Assembly: GCF_001654965.1 (NCBI RefSeq)
Contig: NZ_LXEV01000028.1
Location: forward strand, 1-64,000
Origin: Proteus hauseri ATCC 700826
GTDB taxonomy: Bacteria > Pseudomonadota > Gammaproteobacteria > Enterobacterales > Enterobacteriaceae
Direction of reading: 5' to 3'
DNA: 64,000 bases
Shown here: positions 8,800-17,770 of the stretch, in pieces
How the letters are laid out: the number at the start of each line of letters is the position of its first letter
How positions within the stretch are numbered: the first letter of the stretch is position 1
Notes under the pieces: generated by a model
The model's input: only the letters and a program-made list of their open reading frames with translations
Databases searched by the model: none
What the model was told of the DNA's origin: nothing
Made by a program: the position numbers and the translations under genes

Positions 8800-9741
8800 C
8801 TAATTATCCAAAGATACAGTTCGTGACTGATTTTCTTTTAATCGTTGCACATCCTTTAAAGGCGATAAACCAAATAAACGATGATATTCTCGACTAAATT
8901 GAGAAGGGCTTTCATATCCCACAATAAAAGCCGCCTCGGCAGCATCTGCTGTTTCTATTAGCATCACTCTTCGAGCTTCATTAAGTCGTAACCATTTTTG
9001 GTATTGTAATGGTGTCATCCCTATACGATTTTTAAAATGATAATGAAAAGAAGAAGTACTCATTCCCACCAATGTGGTTAAATCTTCAATTCGAATAGTT
9101 TGACGGTAATATTGTTTTATCCAATCGAGTGCATCACTTATTTGACGACAAGATGTACTTTGCGAAGCAAGTAATTGCTGGCGAGCACCTTGTGTTGATC
9201 TCAATAAATAATAGAGGATCTCTTTTTGAATAAGTGGGGCAATAAAAGGGGCATCTTCAGGCGCATCCATTAATTTAATCAACCTTGTCACGGCTTGTAA
9301 AATAGGCGTGGTAACATGAACAACTTGCTGAGCTTGCTGTTGGTGATTTTCTTCCATCAATTGAAATTTATTTTCCGCAAGTAATTCTGGTAACAAAGAG
9401 AGATCTAACTTGATAAGCACGGCTAAAAACGGTTCTTCTTGTGATGCTTCACACACACTGGCAAAAGTTGGGATATCTGACGAGGTCAACAGCATATTCA
9501 TAGGATGATAACAATATGTAGCTTGTCCGATAGTTACCCGCTTTTTCCCTTGTGCTGCTATGGCCAAACTTGGTCCATACATCCATCCTTCAGGTTCTGT
9601 TATCTTGGTATAGCGACATAACGCTAAATTGGAAACAGCTGTATCCCACCCCCCCTCACTTCCCTGAGTATGTTTAATCAGCGTTTTTTTAAACTGTTCA
9701 AACTCAGCTAAAATAGATGTCGATAATTGTTTTATATCCAT
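8800..9741 (-). CDS. AraC-family transcriptional regulator
   Basis: The 313-aa protein has an N-terminal AraC-type ligand/dimerisation domain (RVTIGQATYCYHPMNMLLTS, then about residues 60-190) and a C-terminal double helix-turn-helix (IRIEDLTTLVGMSTSSFHYH, then FIVGYESPSQFSREYHRLFG). The start at 9741 (MDIKQLSTSIL) is preferred over an ATG 13 codons upstream because GGTG precedes it and homologues begin there. By architecture it belongs to the family of single-domain oxidoreductase regulators such as YqhC. Its place just upstream of mdaB suggests that it controls mdaB; this is inference. Confidence 0.88.
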   Translation of the reverse strand: MDIKQLSTSILAEFEQFKKTLIKHTQGSEGGWDTAVSNLALCRYTKITEPEGWMYGPSLAIAAQGKKRVTIGQATYCYHPMNMLLTSSDIPTFASVCEASQEEPFLAVLIKLDLSLLPELLAENKFQLMEENHQQQAQQVVHVTTPILQAVTRLIKLMDAPEDAPFIAPLIQKEILYYLLRSTQGARQQLLASQSTSCRQISDALDWIKQYYRQTIRIEDLTTLVGMSTSSFHYHFKNRIGMTPLQYQKWLRLNEARRVMLIETADAAEAAFIVGYESPSQFSREYHRLFGLSPLKDVQRLKENQSRTVSLDN

Positions 9742-9984
9742 AAAAGCACCAAAATATTCAATATGTTTAAACACCGCCATAATTGTATAACTTAATTTGA
9801 GTAAAAAATTCTCTTTTTAACATCATAATTCTCGTTTCTTTTTATATACGCTCTGCTTTTTAGTAAAAAGTCAAAACCATCAGAAAAGAGATATAGATAA
9901 CTATATATTTTTTATACTCTTTTGCTAAAAAAGAAACAAAATGATGCACTCTTGAGCGAACAGTCATTTTTTTCGTTTTTTTAC

Positions 9985-10013
9985 TTTACAAGGTGATAGA
10001 GGATAGCTATTAT
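9985..10013 (+). promoter_or_regulatory. Promoter of tRNA-Asn copy 2
   Basis: TTTACA (9985-9990), 17 bases, TATTAT (10008-10013). Confidence 0.8.
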
Positions 10014-10039
10014 TCGCCTCGTTCTCACGAGAACGCAAT

Positions 10040-10115
10040 TCCTCCATAGTTCAGTTGGTAGAACGGCGGACTGTTAATCCGTATGTCACTGGTTCGAGTC
10101 CAGTTGGAGGAGCCA
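10040..10115 (+). tRNA. tRNA-Asn(GTT), copy 2
   Basis: The 76-base gene is identical to copies 3 and 4 and has an encoded CCA. Its 5' flank (TCGCCTCGTTCT and GAACGC) resembles that of copies 1 and 3, so the duplicated unit includes flanking sequence. Confidence 0.98.
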
Positions 10116-10122
10116 AATTTTA

Positions 10123-10147
10123 AAACCCGCCTTGTGCGGGTTTTTGC
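10123..10147 (+). terminator. Terminator of tRNA-Asn copy 2
   Basis: AAACCCGC pairs with GCGGGTTT, followed by TT and a T-rich stretch. Confidence 0.88.
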
Positions 10148-10336
10148 TTTTCTTACCCTTATCTTCCTTTATCCTCTTATTTATATTTACTTTCTTTTTT
10201 CACTCTCTTTTTATCACGCTTTAAATATTTATCTGCAAAAACAATAGCTATGCCTTCTTAAAATGATTTTTTTTATACAAAATATGATAAATTAGTTATT
10301 TTTTAACCACTTAAACTATTATTTTGTTTTTTTTAC

Positions 10337-10365
10337 TTTACAAGTTCCACCAGCCTCGCTATCAT
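10337..10365 (+). promoter_or_regulatory. Promoter of tRNA-Asn copy 3
   Basis: TTTACA (10337-10342), 17 bases, TATCAT (10360-10365). Confidence 0.8.
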
Positions 10366-10391
10366 TCGTCTCGTTCTCGCAAGAGCACAAT

Positions 10392-10467
10392 TCCTCCATA
10401 GTTCAGTTGGTAGAACGGCGGACTGTTAATCCGTATGTCACTGGTTCGAGTCCAGTTGGAGGAGCCA
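10392..10467 (+). tRNA. tRNA-Asn(GTT), copy 3
   Basis: The 76-base gene is identical to copies 2 and 4. Reading frames on the opposite strand here encode the artefactual peptide motif SSNWTRTSD, a well-known false ORF antisense to tRNA-Asn. Confidence 0.98.
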
Positions 10468-10475
10468 AATTTAAG

Positions 10476-10499
10476 AACCCGCCTAGTGCGGGTTTTTGT
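10476..10499 (+). terminator. Terminator of tRNA-Asn copy 3
   Basis: AACCCGC pairs with GCGGGTT around CTAGT, followed by TTT. Confidence 0.88.
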
Positions 10500-10688
10500 T
10501 TTTATATTCTTTGCTTTTTTATTTTTTACTTCCCTTCTGCTTCTCATTTTATCTGTATCTATTTTTAATGCCTTAAGTACTTTTTTCTCAAATTGATTAT
10601 TTGCCAACGCCTTTTTAGAACATCTGATTTGAAAGTATTCAATATGTTGGTTATCTATTCATTTAAACCAATATATGATGATTGCCCT

Positions 10689-10717
10689 TTGACATCCCCT
10701 TTTTACCGCTATATGAT
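10689..10717 (+). promoter_or_regulatory. Promoter of tRNA-Asn copy 4
   Basis: TTGACA (10689-10694), 17 bases, TATGAT (10712-10717). Confidence 0.85.
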
Positions 10718-10736
10718 ACACGCCACTTAATGCAAT

Positions 10737-10812
10737 TCCTCCATAGTTCAGTTGGTAGAACGGCGGACTGTTAATCCGTATGTCACTGGTTCGAGTCCAG
10801 TTGGAGGAGCCA
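10737..10812 (+). tRNA. tRNA-Asn(GTT), copy 4
   Basis: The 76-base gene is identical to copies 2 and 3, with CCA encoded. It is the last of the cluster, about 200 bases ahead of pyrC. Confidence 0.98.
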
Positions 10813-10882
10813 TTTCTATTTGTGTCACCCTCGTAAGCTTTTGATTTTATTCTCTGTTTTACCTTACACACAATAAAAAAAT

Positions 10883-10914
10883 ACGATTAAATGGTAGCTA
10901 TTTAATCGTTTTCG
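10883..10914 (+). terminator. Terminator between tRNA-Asn copy 4 and pyrC
   Basis: ACGATTAAAT pairs perfectly with ATTTAATCGT around a seven-base loop, followed by TTTTCGTT. It separates the tRNA transcript from pyrC. Confidence 0.8.
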
Positions 10915-10917
10915 TTC

Positions 10918-11005
10918 TATTATTTTATCCCGGCTTGACTATCTCTATCTATATAGTCCAATCCAATCCCGAATCTTTCGATTTTCCTAAGACACACGGA
11001 GCCGG
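10918..11005 (+). promoter_or_regulatory. pyrC promoter and start-site-switch leader
   Basis: The -10 element TATTAT (10918-10923) is followed after five to seven bases by the start region CCCGG. CCGGCT (10930-10935) is complementary to AGCCGG (11000-11005), which overlaps the pyrC ribosome binding site (CGGAG). This matches the arrangement known in E. coli and Salmonella pyrC: when CTP is high transcription starts at C and the leader hairpin blocks translation; when CTP is low it starts at G further down and the hairpin cannot form. The -35 element is weak. Confidence 0.65.
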
Positions 11006-11008
11006 TAT

Positions 11009-12061
11009 ATGACCACTGCACAACCTATCTCTATCACCATTCGCCGCCCTGATGATTGGCATGTCCATTTTCGTGATGACAACATGCTAAAAACCGTTGT
11101 TCCTTATACTAGTCGTTATTTTGGCAGAGCCATTGTAATGCCAAACCTCGTTCCACCTGTTACAACCATTGAAGCCGCTCGCGCTTATCGTGACCGCATT
11201 GAAGCAGCCATTCCTACTGGCGATCAATTTGAACCATTAATGACCTGTTATCTTACTGATAGCACGCAACCTTCAGAAGTTGAACAAGGCTTTTTACAAG
11301 GTGTTTTCACCGCTTGTAAACTTTATCCTGCTAATGCCACAACTAACTCTAGTCACGGTGTTTCTGATATCACAAAAATTTATCCTATATTAAGTGTGAT
11401 GGAAAAGATCGGTATGCCACTACTTATTCATGGCGAAGTGACCGCAGCAGAGATTGATATTTTTGATAGAGAAGCTCGTTTTATTGATAGTGTTATGTCA
11501 CCAGTACGTCAACAATTTCCTGAGCTAAAGATTGTTTTTGAACATATCACCACAAAAGAAGCCGCTCAATATGTATTAGATGGAAATCAATACCTTGGAG
11601 CAACCATTACACCACAACACTTAATGTTTAATCGTAATCATATGTTAGTTGGTGGTGTTAAGCCTCACTTATACTGTTTACCTATTCTTAAACGTAATGT
11701 TCACCAAGAGGCGTTAAGACAAGCCGTCGCATCAGGTAACTCTCGCTTTTTCTTAGGTACAGATTCGGCTCCACATTTACAACATCGCAAAGAATCTTCA
11801 TGTGGTTGCGCGGGCGTATTTAATGCACCTACAGCACTTGCCGCTTATGCTAGCGTATTTAAAGAACTTAATGCGTTAGAACACTTTGAAGCTTTCTGTT
11901 CTCTTAATGGGCCACGTTTTTATGGTTTACCTGTTAATGAAGGTACTATTACATTAACAGAAAAATCGGTACAAGCACCGACTCAAATTATTTGTGATAA
12001 CGAACCATTGATACCATTCTTAGCAAATGAAGATATTCATTGGGAAATTAGCACTAATTAA
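11009..12061 (+). CDS. pyrC: Dihydroorotase
   Basis: PyrC catalyses ring closure of carbamoyl-aspartate to dihydroorotate, the third step of pyrimidine synthesis. The 350-aa product is a class II (enterobacterial) dihydroorotase. The metal-binding HVHFRDD motif is at about residues 18-24, the carboxylated lysine region is [16 protein letters not shown], further metal ligands lie in HGEVT and FEHITT, and the catalytic loop is GTDSAPH. The start uses CGGAG seven bases upstream, which is part of the regulatory hairpin. The gene is monocistronic, with a terminator at 12088. Confidence 0.97.
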   Translation: MTTAQPISITIRRPDDWHVHFRDDNMLKTVVPYTSRYFGRAIVMPNLVPPVTTIEAARAYRDRIEAAIPTGDQFEPLMTCYLTDSTQPSEVEQGFLQGVFTACKLYPANATTNSSHGVSDITKIYPILSVMEKIGMPLLIHGEVTAAEIDIFDREARFIDSVMSPVRQQFPELKIVFEHITTKEAAQYVLDGNQYLGATITPQHLMFNRNHMLVGGVKPHLYCLPILKRNVHQEALRQAVASGNSRFFLGTDSAPHLQHRKESSCGCAGVFNAPTALAAYASVFKELNALEHFEAFCSLNGPRFYGLPVNEGTITLTEKSVQAPTQIICDNEPLIPFLANEDIHWEISTN

Positions 12062-12087
12062 TAATTCCCCTTGATCTTTTCTTCTCA

Positions 12088-12133
12088 ATGCACCATATAT
12101 CAGTAGTAGCCGATAAATGGTGCATTTCTCTTT
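12088..12133 (+). terminator. Terminator of pyrC
   Basis: ATGCACCAT pairs with ATGGTGCAT around a 20-base loop that holds a further small pairing (TATC/GATA), followed by TTCTCTTTTT. Confidence 0.7.
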
Positions 12134-12272
12134 TTATCAGAGCCAGCACACACTTTTTTGTTACAAAAAAAATTTTTCTTTTTAATCAGAACGAATCTCG
12201 TATACTGAAAAGTAACCACATTAGTGGGAGCTTCTCTCTTAGTCAAAACCGGTTGTATGATTAGGAGGTACT

Positions 12273-12527
12273 ATGAGTAGAAAAAATGAAGTTATTCAGA
12301 CTCACCCTGTTGTAGGCTGGGATATTAGTACCGTTGATATCTACGATGCCATGATGTTGCGTTTACACTATCTTCCTGAAAATGAACATCATCCAGAAAA
12401 TGCAGTTGTAGATAAAACACTTTGGCTCACAACAGATATAGCAAAACAGCTGATTCATATTCTTCAAGCGGGTATTGATAAAATTGAGTCATCTGAAGAT
12501 TCTGTTTCAGACAACACCAAGCATTAA
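12273..12527 (+). CDS. bssS: BssS-family biofilm regulator
   Basis: The 84-aa protein matches E. coli BssS (YceP) closely in NEVIQTHPVVGWDISTVD, YDAMMLRLHY and LWLTTDIAKQLIHILQAGI. BssS influences biofilm formation and indole/AI-2-linked signalling in E. coli; its molecular activity is unknown. GGAGG upstream at the right distance supports the start. A TATACT element at 12201 may be its -10 box. It follows pyrC, as in other enterics where bssS, dinI and pyrC lie close together. Confidence 0.92.
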   Translation: MSRKNEVIQTHPVVGWDISTVDIYDAMMLRLHYLPENEHHPENAVVDKTLWLTTDIAKQLIHILQAGIDKIESSEDSVSDNTKH

Positions 12528-12560
12528 TAAGAAAATTTCGAAAAGATATAGAACGCAAAG

Positions 12561-12581
12561 CAGGAGTACATTGTACTCCTG
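12561..12581. terminator. Palindrome downstream of bssS
   Basis: CAGGAGTACA and its complement lie around a single central T, forming a perfect 21-base palindrome. The tail is TTCTCATTT. Probably the bssS terminator or 3' stabilising hairpin. Confidence 0.5.
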
Positions 12582-12804
12582 TTCTCATTTATGCTACCTA
12601 TAGATAACTCTGTAATTTCATCATGACTAATATACAAATTAATTATTAAATTAAATAAAAAATACTCGTCTATTAAATAGCACGGTAATTATATTTATTT
12701 TATTCGATATATCTTTCATGAAATAATATATAAGCCGAATTGACACTAAACTCAGTTGTCTCTATTTTAATAAATAAGGAACGAGGCTAACAAGGAAGTT
12801 ATTT

Positions 12805-13407
12805 GTGAAAGTATTAATTATTGATAGATGTTATTTTACTCGCAATGGCATACGCCACTTCTTATCTCAAAAGAGTTCAAAACATGATATTATTGACACT
12901 GCATCAATTGAAATTGCTAATAGTTATATAACTGATTCAATGCCCGATATCATATTTATAAATCTCACAAAATATTGCCGAGAAACATCCCATTGCGAAC
13001 AGCTACAATATTTTTTTCTCTCAACGAAACAGTGCCGGCTCTACCTTTATATAGATGCAAACTATCCAGACAAAGAACGCCCTATCGCACTGACAAACAA
13101 CTGTTTTATCCTACCAAAAAGAATCCTTTCTTGGGTCTTAGATAAAACATTATTACTCACTTCTCGTAATCAAGTCGTCTTTCCAACCTACAAACACTCT
13201 CTATGCTCTATATTCAGCATGCAAGAACAAAAAATAATTAATTACTGGATGAATGAATTACCTAATCACCAAATAGCTAAAAAATTAAAAATAAGCAATA
13301 GTACTGTTTATTCTCATAAAAGACATATAACAGAAAAAATAAATGTAAAAAATAGAATTGAATTATTTTTTATATATAACATACTAAAATACATATATGA
13401 GAAATAA
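12805..13407 (+). CDS. LuxR-type regulator with a degenerate receiver domain
   Basis: The 200-aa protein has the two-part plan of a NarL/FixJ response regulator. The C-terminal helix-turn-helix is clear (SMQEQKIINYWM, then HQIAKKLKISNSTVYSHKRH, residues about 138-175). The N-terminal receiver is degenerate: the acidic pair is reduced to Asp7-Arg8, and the phospho-acceptor position reads Asn53 (IIFINLTKY). It is therefore probably not phosphorylated, like RcsA-type or other atypical regulators. The start is GTG with AAGGA eight bases upstream. No kinase is adjacent; it faces the ttr cluster tail to tail. Its codons are AT-rich. Target unknown. Confidence 0.82.
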   Translation: MKVLIIDRCYFTRNGIRHFLSQKSSKHDIIDTASIEIANSYITDSMPDIIFINLTKYCRETSHCEQLQYFFLSTKQCRLYLYIDANYPDKERPIALTNNCFILPKRILSWVLDKTLLLTSRNQVVFPTYKHSLCSIFSMQEQKIINYWMNELPNHQIAKKLKISNSTVYSHKRHITEKINVKNRIELFFIYNILKYIYEK

Positions 13408-13422
13408 ATATATGAGAAATAA
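13393..13422 (+). repeat. Perfect 15-bp tandem duplication across a stop codon
   Basis: ATATATGAGAAATAA occurs twice in a row. The first copy contains the last codons and stop of the LuxR-type gene; the second lies just after it and repeats the same stop. The protein is unaffected. Confidence 0.9.
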
Positions 13423-13617
13423 ATATTATGTATATAAAAAATAAATCAATCCAAAAGAATAAGAAAAAAGGAATCCATTTCCTATCGTTACTCACTGTAA
13501 TATTGATGGCAATTTAGCGTGTAAACCATCAGAATAATTATAAACATCTAGGGTATAGCTTATTAGTAACAATTATTGGAATAGAGAATAAATAATTTCA
13601 ATAAAAAATAACTAGTA

Positions 13618-13649
13618 AGTATTAGGGCTTTATATTATGCCCTAATACT
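13618..13649. terminator. Terminator at the end of ttrA
   Basis: AGTATTAGGGC pairs perfectly with GCCCTAATACT around a 10-base loop. The flanks are T-rich on both strands after a short gap, so it may work in both directions between the LuxR-type gene and ttrA. Confidence 0.7.
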
Positions 13650-13668
13650 TTTATTACGTTGTATAAAA

Positions 13669-16600
13669 CTAAGCAATACGCTCAATCTTTGCAGGTAATC
13701 CTTGACGAACAGATGCTCCTGAAACCCAATCCAACCAAGTGTTACTCACTTCGCGGGTTGGGTCTGCAAATCCTAAATCATTTAAATTGATACCACTACC
13801 AATTCCTTTATCCATTGGTAATGGCTGTTCATCCAAATAATGTTGTCGCGAACCAAGTTCTTGATGCCCATAACCATGTTCTATCGCTAAAACACCAGGC
13901 ATAACACCATCAAGTAAACTAATTTCCGCTTCAACTTGACCTCCAGGTGTTACAATTCGTACTTTATCACCGTGGTTAACTCCTAGCTTCTGACCATCTT
14001 GAGGATTAATCGCTACCAAGTTTGTTGGTTTAACCATTCTTAAGCGCTGGATCATTCCTGTAGAACTGCTCACCACATGAGATTTAAATGACATCAATTT
14101 AAGTGGCCACTGATCCTCAGGGTAATGCTGATGAATATCACTACCATCAGATAAACGTGGTGGATAATAAGTTGGGCATCCACTATAGCGTTCACCCGTT
14201 ATTGCATGGTGATTTTTAGCCACTTCTTCATTCCAAATTTGTAACGGTTTCTTCCATTGAGGCCCCGTTGCATCACCATTCCACGCTTTATCATAAGGTG
14301 CAAAGCGCCCACCTCGGGTATAAATATAAGCAACTCGAAGTGCTTCTTCATTTTTCAATGTTGAAGTTATTGCGGGTAAAATACGATCTACACCACTTAA
14401 GAGAATGTCTTCATTCGTCGCAGGAGTAACAGGTTTTTCACCCATAAATGCCATATTCGCGGCGACTCGTAGATAATAATCTTCAGCATTATTAATTGGG
14501 TAAAAATTACCATCCATATCTTCTATCGCTTTATCACCAAATCCAGGTAAATTCAGCGCTTTAGCGATAGCGATACAGAACGTTTCCATTGAAATAGGCT
14601 GGCCATCTGTAGTTTTAGCAACACGAGGCTCAATTATCGGCCAACGTGCTGTACTTGCCTTAACTTGAACACCAGACCACGGAGCACTAAACCCCCAACT
14701 TTCAAAGTTATGCGTATCTGGAACGATATAATCTGCCAGTGCTGTCGTTTCATTCATAAACGCATCAACACCAATAATCAATGGCAAGTGTTTTGGATCT
14801 TTAAGACGTTCTTCCATTACTTGGCGAATGCCTGCGATACCATAAACAGGATTAGTCATATTGGTTATCCATGCTTTTAATGAATAAGGATAACCTGCCA
14901 ATGCTGAACCTAATTGTTCTGTTAACTGCCCAGCGGCAAACGGATACCAAGGTGCTTTTGCAGGATAAGGTGATTCACCTTTTTCTACACGCTCACGGTA
15001 CTCATCTGATTTTTCATATGCTGATTTACTACGCGATAACACCATGCCTTTCGGTTTAACTTTACCTTTAAAGCTATCCATTTTGTAGCAAGGGCCATCT
15101 GTTGCACCATTAAACTTACCACCACCAACAGAAACACCACCTTTAAGGTTTAAATTTCCGATGAGTGCGTTAAGCATAATGACACTCCAAGCTGTATAAA
15201 AACCATTACCTCCCATCATACCGCCATGAGAGATAACCGCCGCTTTACGTCCATAATTAGTGAACTCACGGCCCAGTGCTTCTATGGTTTTTTCTGGTAC
15301 ATGGCAACGTTCGCTATATTGCGCCAATGTCATACGTTTAGCCGCTTCATCGAGTAACTGAAAACTCGATTTTACTGTCACTTCAACACCTGTTTTTAAG
15401 GTCACTTTATGGGTTGCGAACAGCTCAGCACGATCAAGTTTTGTTGCTGGCGTTAATTCACCATTGAGTGAAATAACTAAATTTTCTTCTTCACCTTCAG
15501 CAACCTCGCCAAAATGAGCCGTTGTTAACATCTGACCTGAAAGTGGATGTTTTTCATCGCTAATAACCAGATGTGTTGCGTTAGTCCAGCTTTTCTCACC
15601 CATATTTTGCATTGAGATCTCACTAGGTATCGATAAATACTCGGCGTTATAGCGCTTGTTCTCAATGATCCAGCGGATCATGCCCATCACTAATGCCGCA
15701 TCAGTGCCTGGTTGTACTGGCACCCAATGTCCATGATCATTTGCCAACGTTGTGGTTAATGGTAATGCCGGGGCTACAACAACATAATTAAAAGAATCAC
15801 GAATACGTGCATTTGCAAGCTGGCGACCTTGACGCTTAAATGGGTTGCCTGATTGTGCAGGCGATGTCCCTAAAAATAGTGCGAACTCAACATAATCCCA
15901 ATCTGGTTTTACGTGGGCATTTTTATCTAGGTCATTCATTAATGCACCAGAGCCAGCGCGATAAGCTAAGCCACAATATGAACCATGAGCGCCAAAGTTT
16001 TTACTGCCAAACGAATTTTGTGCAAAACGACGAATAAAAGTATCTCGTCCATCATCACCCGCATTTGTCACTAAAAGCTGGTTAGCTAAAGATCCTAAAG
16101 AGGGCTGTTTGGGATCTATTGGTGTCTCTAAATCACGAATAGCACGTAAACCATCGACATGCCCTTCACCAAATAAATCACCACCTTCGACAACTTCTTG
16201 AATAAGTTGCTCGAAACTAATGCGTTTCCACTTACCCTCGCCTCGTTTACCCACTCGTTTCATTGGTTCTAAAATACGTGTTGGGCTATCAAGACTTTCC
16301 ATCATTGTCGCACCACGCGCACAAGCCGTTGAACGATTTTCTAAGCCACTCTCCCCTCCCATTTTTTCAAAGGCTTCTTTTATTGGCATGTTATAGCCAA
16401 AATGGTGATCGTGAGAAAGTGGGTGATAAGGGTTACCGGCAATACGCAGTACTTTGTTGTTTTCTCTATCAACTCGGGCACGGACACCACATTGGGTCCA
16501 ACAACCAAAACATTGCGTCATACAAACTGCCTGATCTGTATTGGGTTGCCAAACAGTTCCTTTAGTCACTTTACCTTCTGGTAATAGCGAGTTCCCATTT

Positions 16601-16749
16601 ATCCTATCGAGAGTCACTTTTCCTGATGTGCCATCAACGAGACCATCTACGGCACGTTTAGCAACATCGCGGTAACTGGTAGCAAACGCGGCGATACCAC
16701 CGATAACTAATCCACCTTTAAGCCATTGACGTCTTGTAAACTTAGCCAT
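13669..16749 (-). CDS. ttrA: Tetrathionate reductase catalytic subunit TtrA
   Basis: TtrA is the molybdopterin (bis-MGD) subunit that reduces tetrathionate to thiosulfate in the periplasm. The chosen start gives 1026 aa, the usual length. A twin-arginine signal begins FTRRQWLKGG at about residue 4. Cysteines for a [4Fe-4S] cluster follow (CMTQCFGCWTQCG, about residues 76-88), with molybdopterin oxidoreductase domains and the C-terminal molydopterin dinucleotide-binding region behind them. The start at 16749 follows AGGAGAG at eight bases and overlaps ttrC by eight bases. It is the last gene of ttrBCA. The reading frame is intact. Confidence 0.96.
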   Translation of the reverse strand: MAKFTRRQWLKGGLVIGGIAAFATSYRDVAKRAVDGLVDGTSGKVTLDRINGNSLLPEGKVTKGTVWQPNTDQAVCMTQCFGCWTQCGVRARVDRENNKVLRIAGNPYHPLSHDHHFGYNMPIKEAFEKMGGESGLENRSTACARGATMMESLDSPTRILEPMKRVGKRGEGKWKRISFEQLIQEVVEGGDLFGEGHVDGLRAIRDLETPIDPKQPSLGSLANQLLVTNAGDDGRDTFIRRFAQNSFGSKNFGAHGSYCGLAYRAGSGALMNDLDKNAHVKPDWDYVEFALFLGTSPAQSGNPFKRQGRQLANARIRDSFNYVVVAPALPLTTTLANDHGHWVPVQPGTDAALVMGMIRWIIENKRYNAEYLSIPSEISMQNMGEKSWTNATHLVISDEKHPLSGQMLTTAHFGEVAEGEEENLVISLNGELTPATKLDRAELFATHKVTLKTGVEVTVKSSFQLLDEAAKRMTLAQYSERCHVPEKTIEALGREFTNYGRKAAVISHGGMMGGNGFYTAWSVIMLNALIGNLNLKGGVSVGGGKFNGATDGPCYKMDSFKGKVKPKGMVLSRSKSAYEKSDEYRERVEKGESPYPAKAPWYPFAAGQLTEQLGSALAGYPYSLKAWITNMTNPVYGIAGIRQVMEERLKDPKHLPLIIGVDAFMNETTALADYIVPDTHNFESWGFSAPWSGVQVKASTARWPIIEPRVAKTTDGQPISMETFCIAIAKALNLPGFGDKAIEDMDGNFYPINNAEDYYLRVAANMAFMGEKPVTPATNEDILLSGVDRILPAITSTLKNEEALRVAYIYTRGGRFAPYDKAWNGDATGPQWKKPLQIWNEEVAKNHHAITGERYSGCPTYYPPRLSDGSDIHQHYPEDQWPLKLMSFKSHVVSSSTGMIQRLRMVKPTNLVAINPQDGQKLGVNHGDKVRIVTPGGQVEAEISLLDGVMPGVLAIEHGYGHQELGSRQHYLDEQPLPMDKGIGSGINLNDLGFADPTREVSNTWLDWVSGASVRQGLPAKIERIA

Positions 16750-17770
16750 GCTGTACTCTCCTGACAACCCAACGAATACTTTCTCTGAATATAATAGTTA
16801 ACGCTATCCAAAGCCCAAAGGTACCAATGATGGCTAATAACCCGTCATTACCTAACGGGAACTCATAAGGGTTTGTAATAATGTTATATTTAGGAATATA
16901 TTGGCTACCCATTAACATTAACCAACGCAGTACCCATGCTAATCCCATTGATACAAATGCCATCACAGTAATAAAAGCGACTGAGCGTGCTTGTTTTGCC
17001 ATCAAAGCACCCATTGCGACAGAGATAATCCATAAAGCGATAGTCCCCATAGCGCTCCACCAGCCCAAACTACCCAATGCCAATTGTTCTCTCATTGCAG
17101 CACCTGAAATGGTATCCCCAGCAATCCAAAAACCCATACATACAGCTAATAGAATTAATGAGCTGATAAACCAGATTGCTAATTCACGTTGATGAACAGG
17201 TTCGCGGCGTGTACCTAAAGCAAGGAGTGTTGGCACCACTTGCATCGCACTAAAAAACAGCAGAATCGGTAACCAGTAGGTATACAGCACTGGGCGCGCT
17301 TTTAAAATGGACGCTTCTCGGCCTGTATATAGCAACAAACCAATGGCGGTTAACGCACAAGCAAGAGCTACCCAACGCGTCAATTTGTATTCACGTTTCC
17401 AAACCAAACGCACTACCATAGCTGCAAAATAAAGCATACTAAATGCAGAAAACAACGGTAATAATAAAGAGCCCCACGCCATCCACGACCAAGGTGTTGG
17501 ATAAGCATAAAAATGCCAGACTCGCGCCGTTTGGTGTAAATCAGCGGTGAGTGCAAGCGGCGCTGTAATACCAGCGGTAACAGCAATAAAAACCGCGACA
17601 GCTTCTAAACGCTGATTGCTCGCACTGCCTTTCCAACATTGCCAACAAGCATAAAGTGTTGCACAACAAGCAATACCAATAAAAAAGAAATATTGCACAG
17701 CCCAAGGCAACCAAAAGTATTCTTGAGGAATAGCTATGACTTCTTGAATTTGAGAGACTTGCGGGATCAT
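16742..17770 (-). CDS. ttrC: Tetrathionate reductase membrane subunit TtrC
   Basis: TtrC is an NrfD/PsrC-type integral membrane protein that oxidises quinol and passes electrons to TtrB. The 342-aa product has eight to nine hydrophobic segments separated by short charged loops, and the typical WLPWAVQYFFFIGIA start region. The start at 17770 (MIPQVSQIQEVIAIP) is preferred because AGGAGG lies seven bases upstream. It overlaps ttrB by four bases and ttrA by eight, so the three are translationally coupled. Confidence 0.95.
   Translation of the reverse strand: MIPQVSQIQEVIAIPQEYFWLPWAVQYFFFIGIACCATLYACWQCWKGSASNQRLEAVAVFIAVTAGITAPLALTADLHQTARVWHFYAYPTPWSWMAWGSLLLPLFSAFSMLYFAAMVVRLVWKREYKLTRWVALACALTAIGLLLYTGREASILKARPVLYTYWLPILLFFSAMQVVPTLLALGTRREPVHQRELAIWFISSLILLAVCMGFWIAGDTISGAAMREQLALGSLGWWSAMGTIALWIISVAMGALMAKQARSVAFITVMAFVSMGLAWVLRWLMLMGSQYIPKYNIITNPYEFPLGNDGLLAIIGTFGLWIALTIIFRESIRWVVRRVQHG

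Noticed and set aside
10362..10871. Leftward ORFs containing the peptide SSNWTRTSDIRINSPPF across tRNA-Asn copies 3 and 4
   Set aside because: They are antisense to tRNA genes; this peptide is a known annotation artefact of tRNA-Asn.
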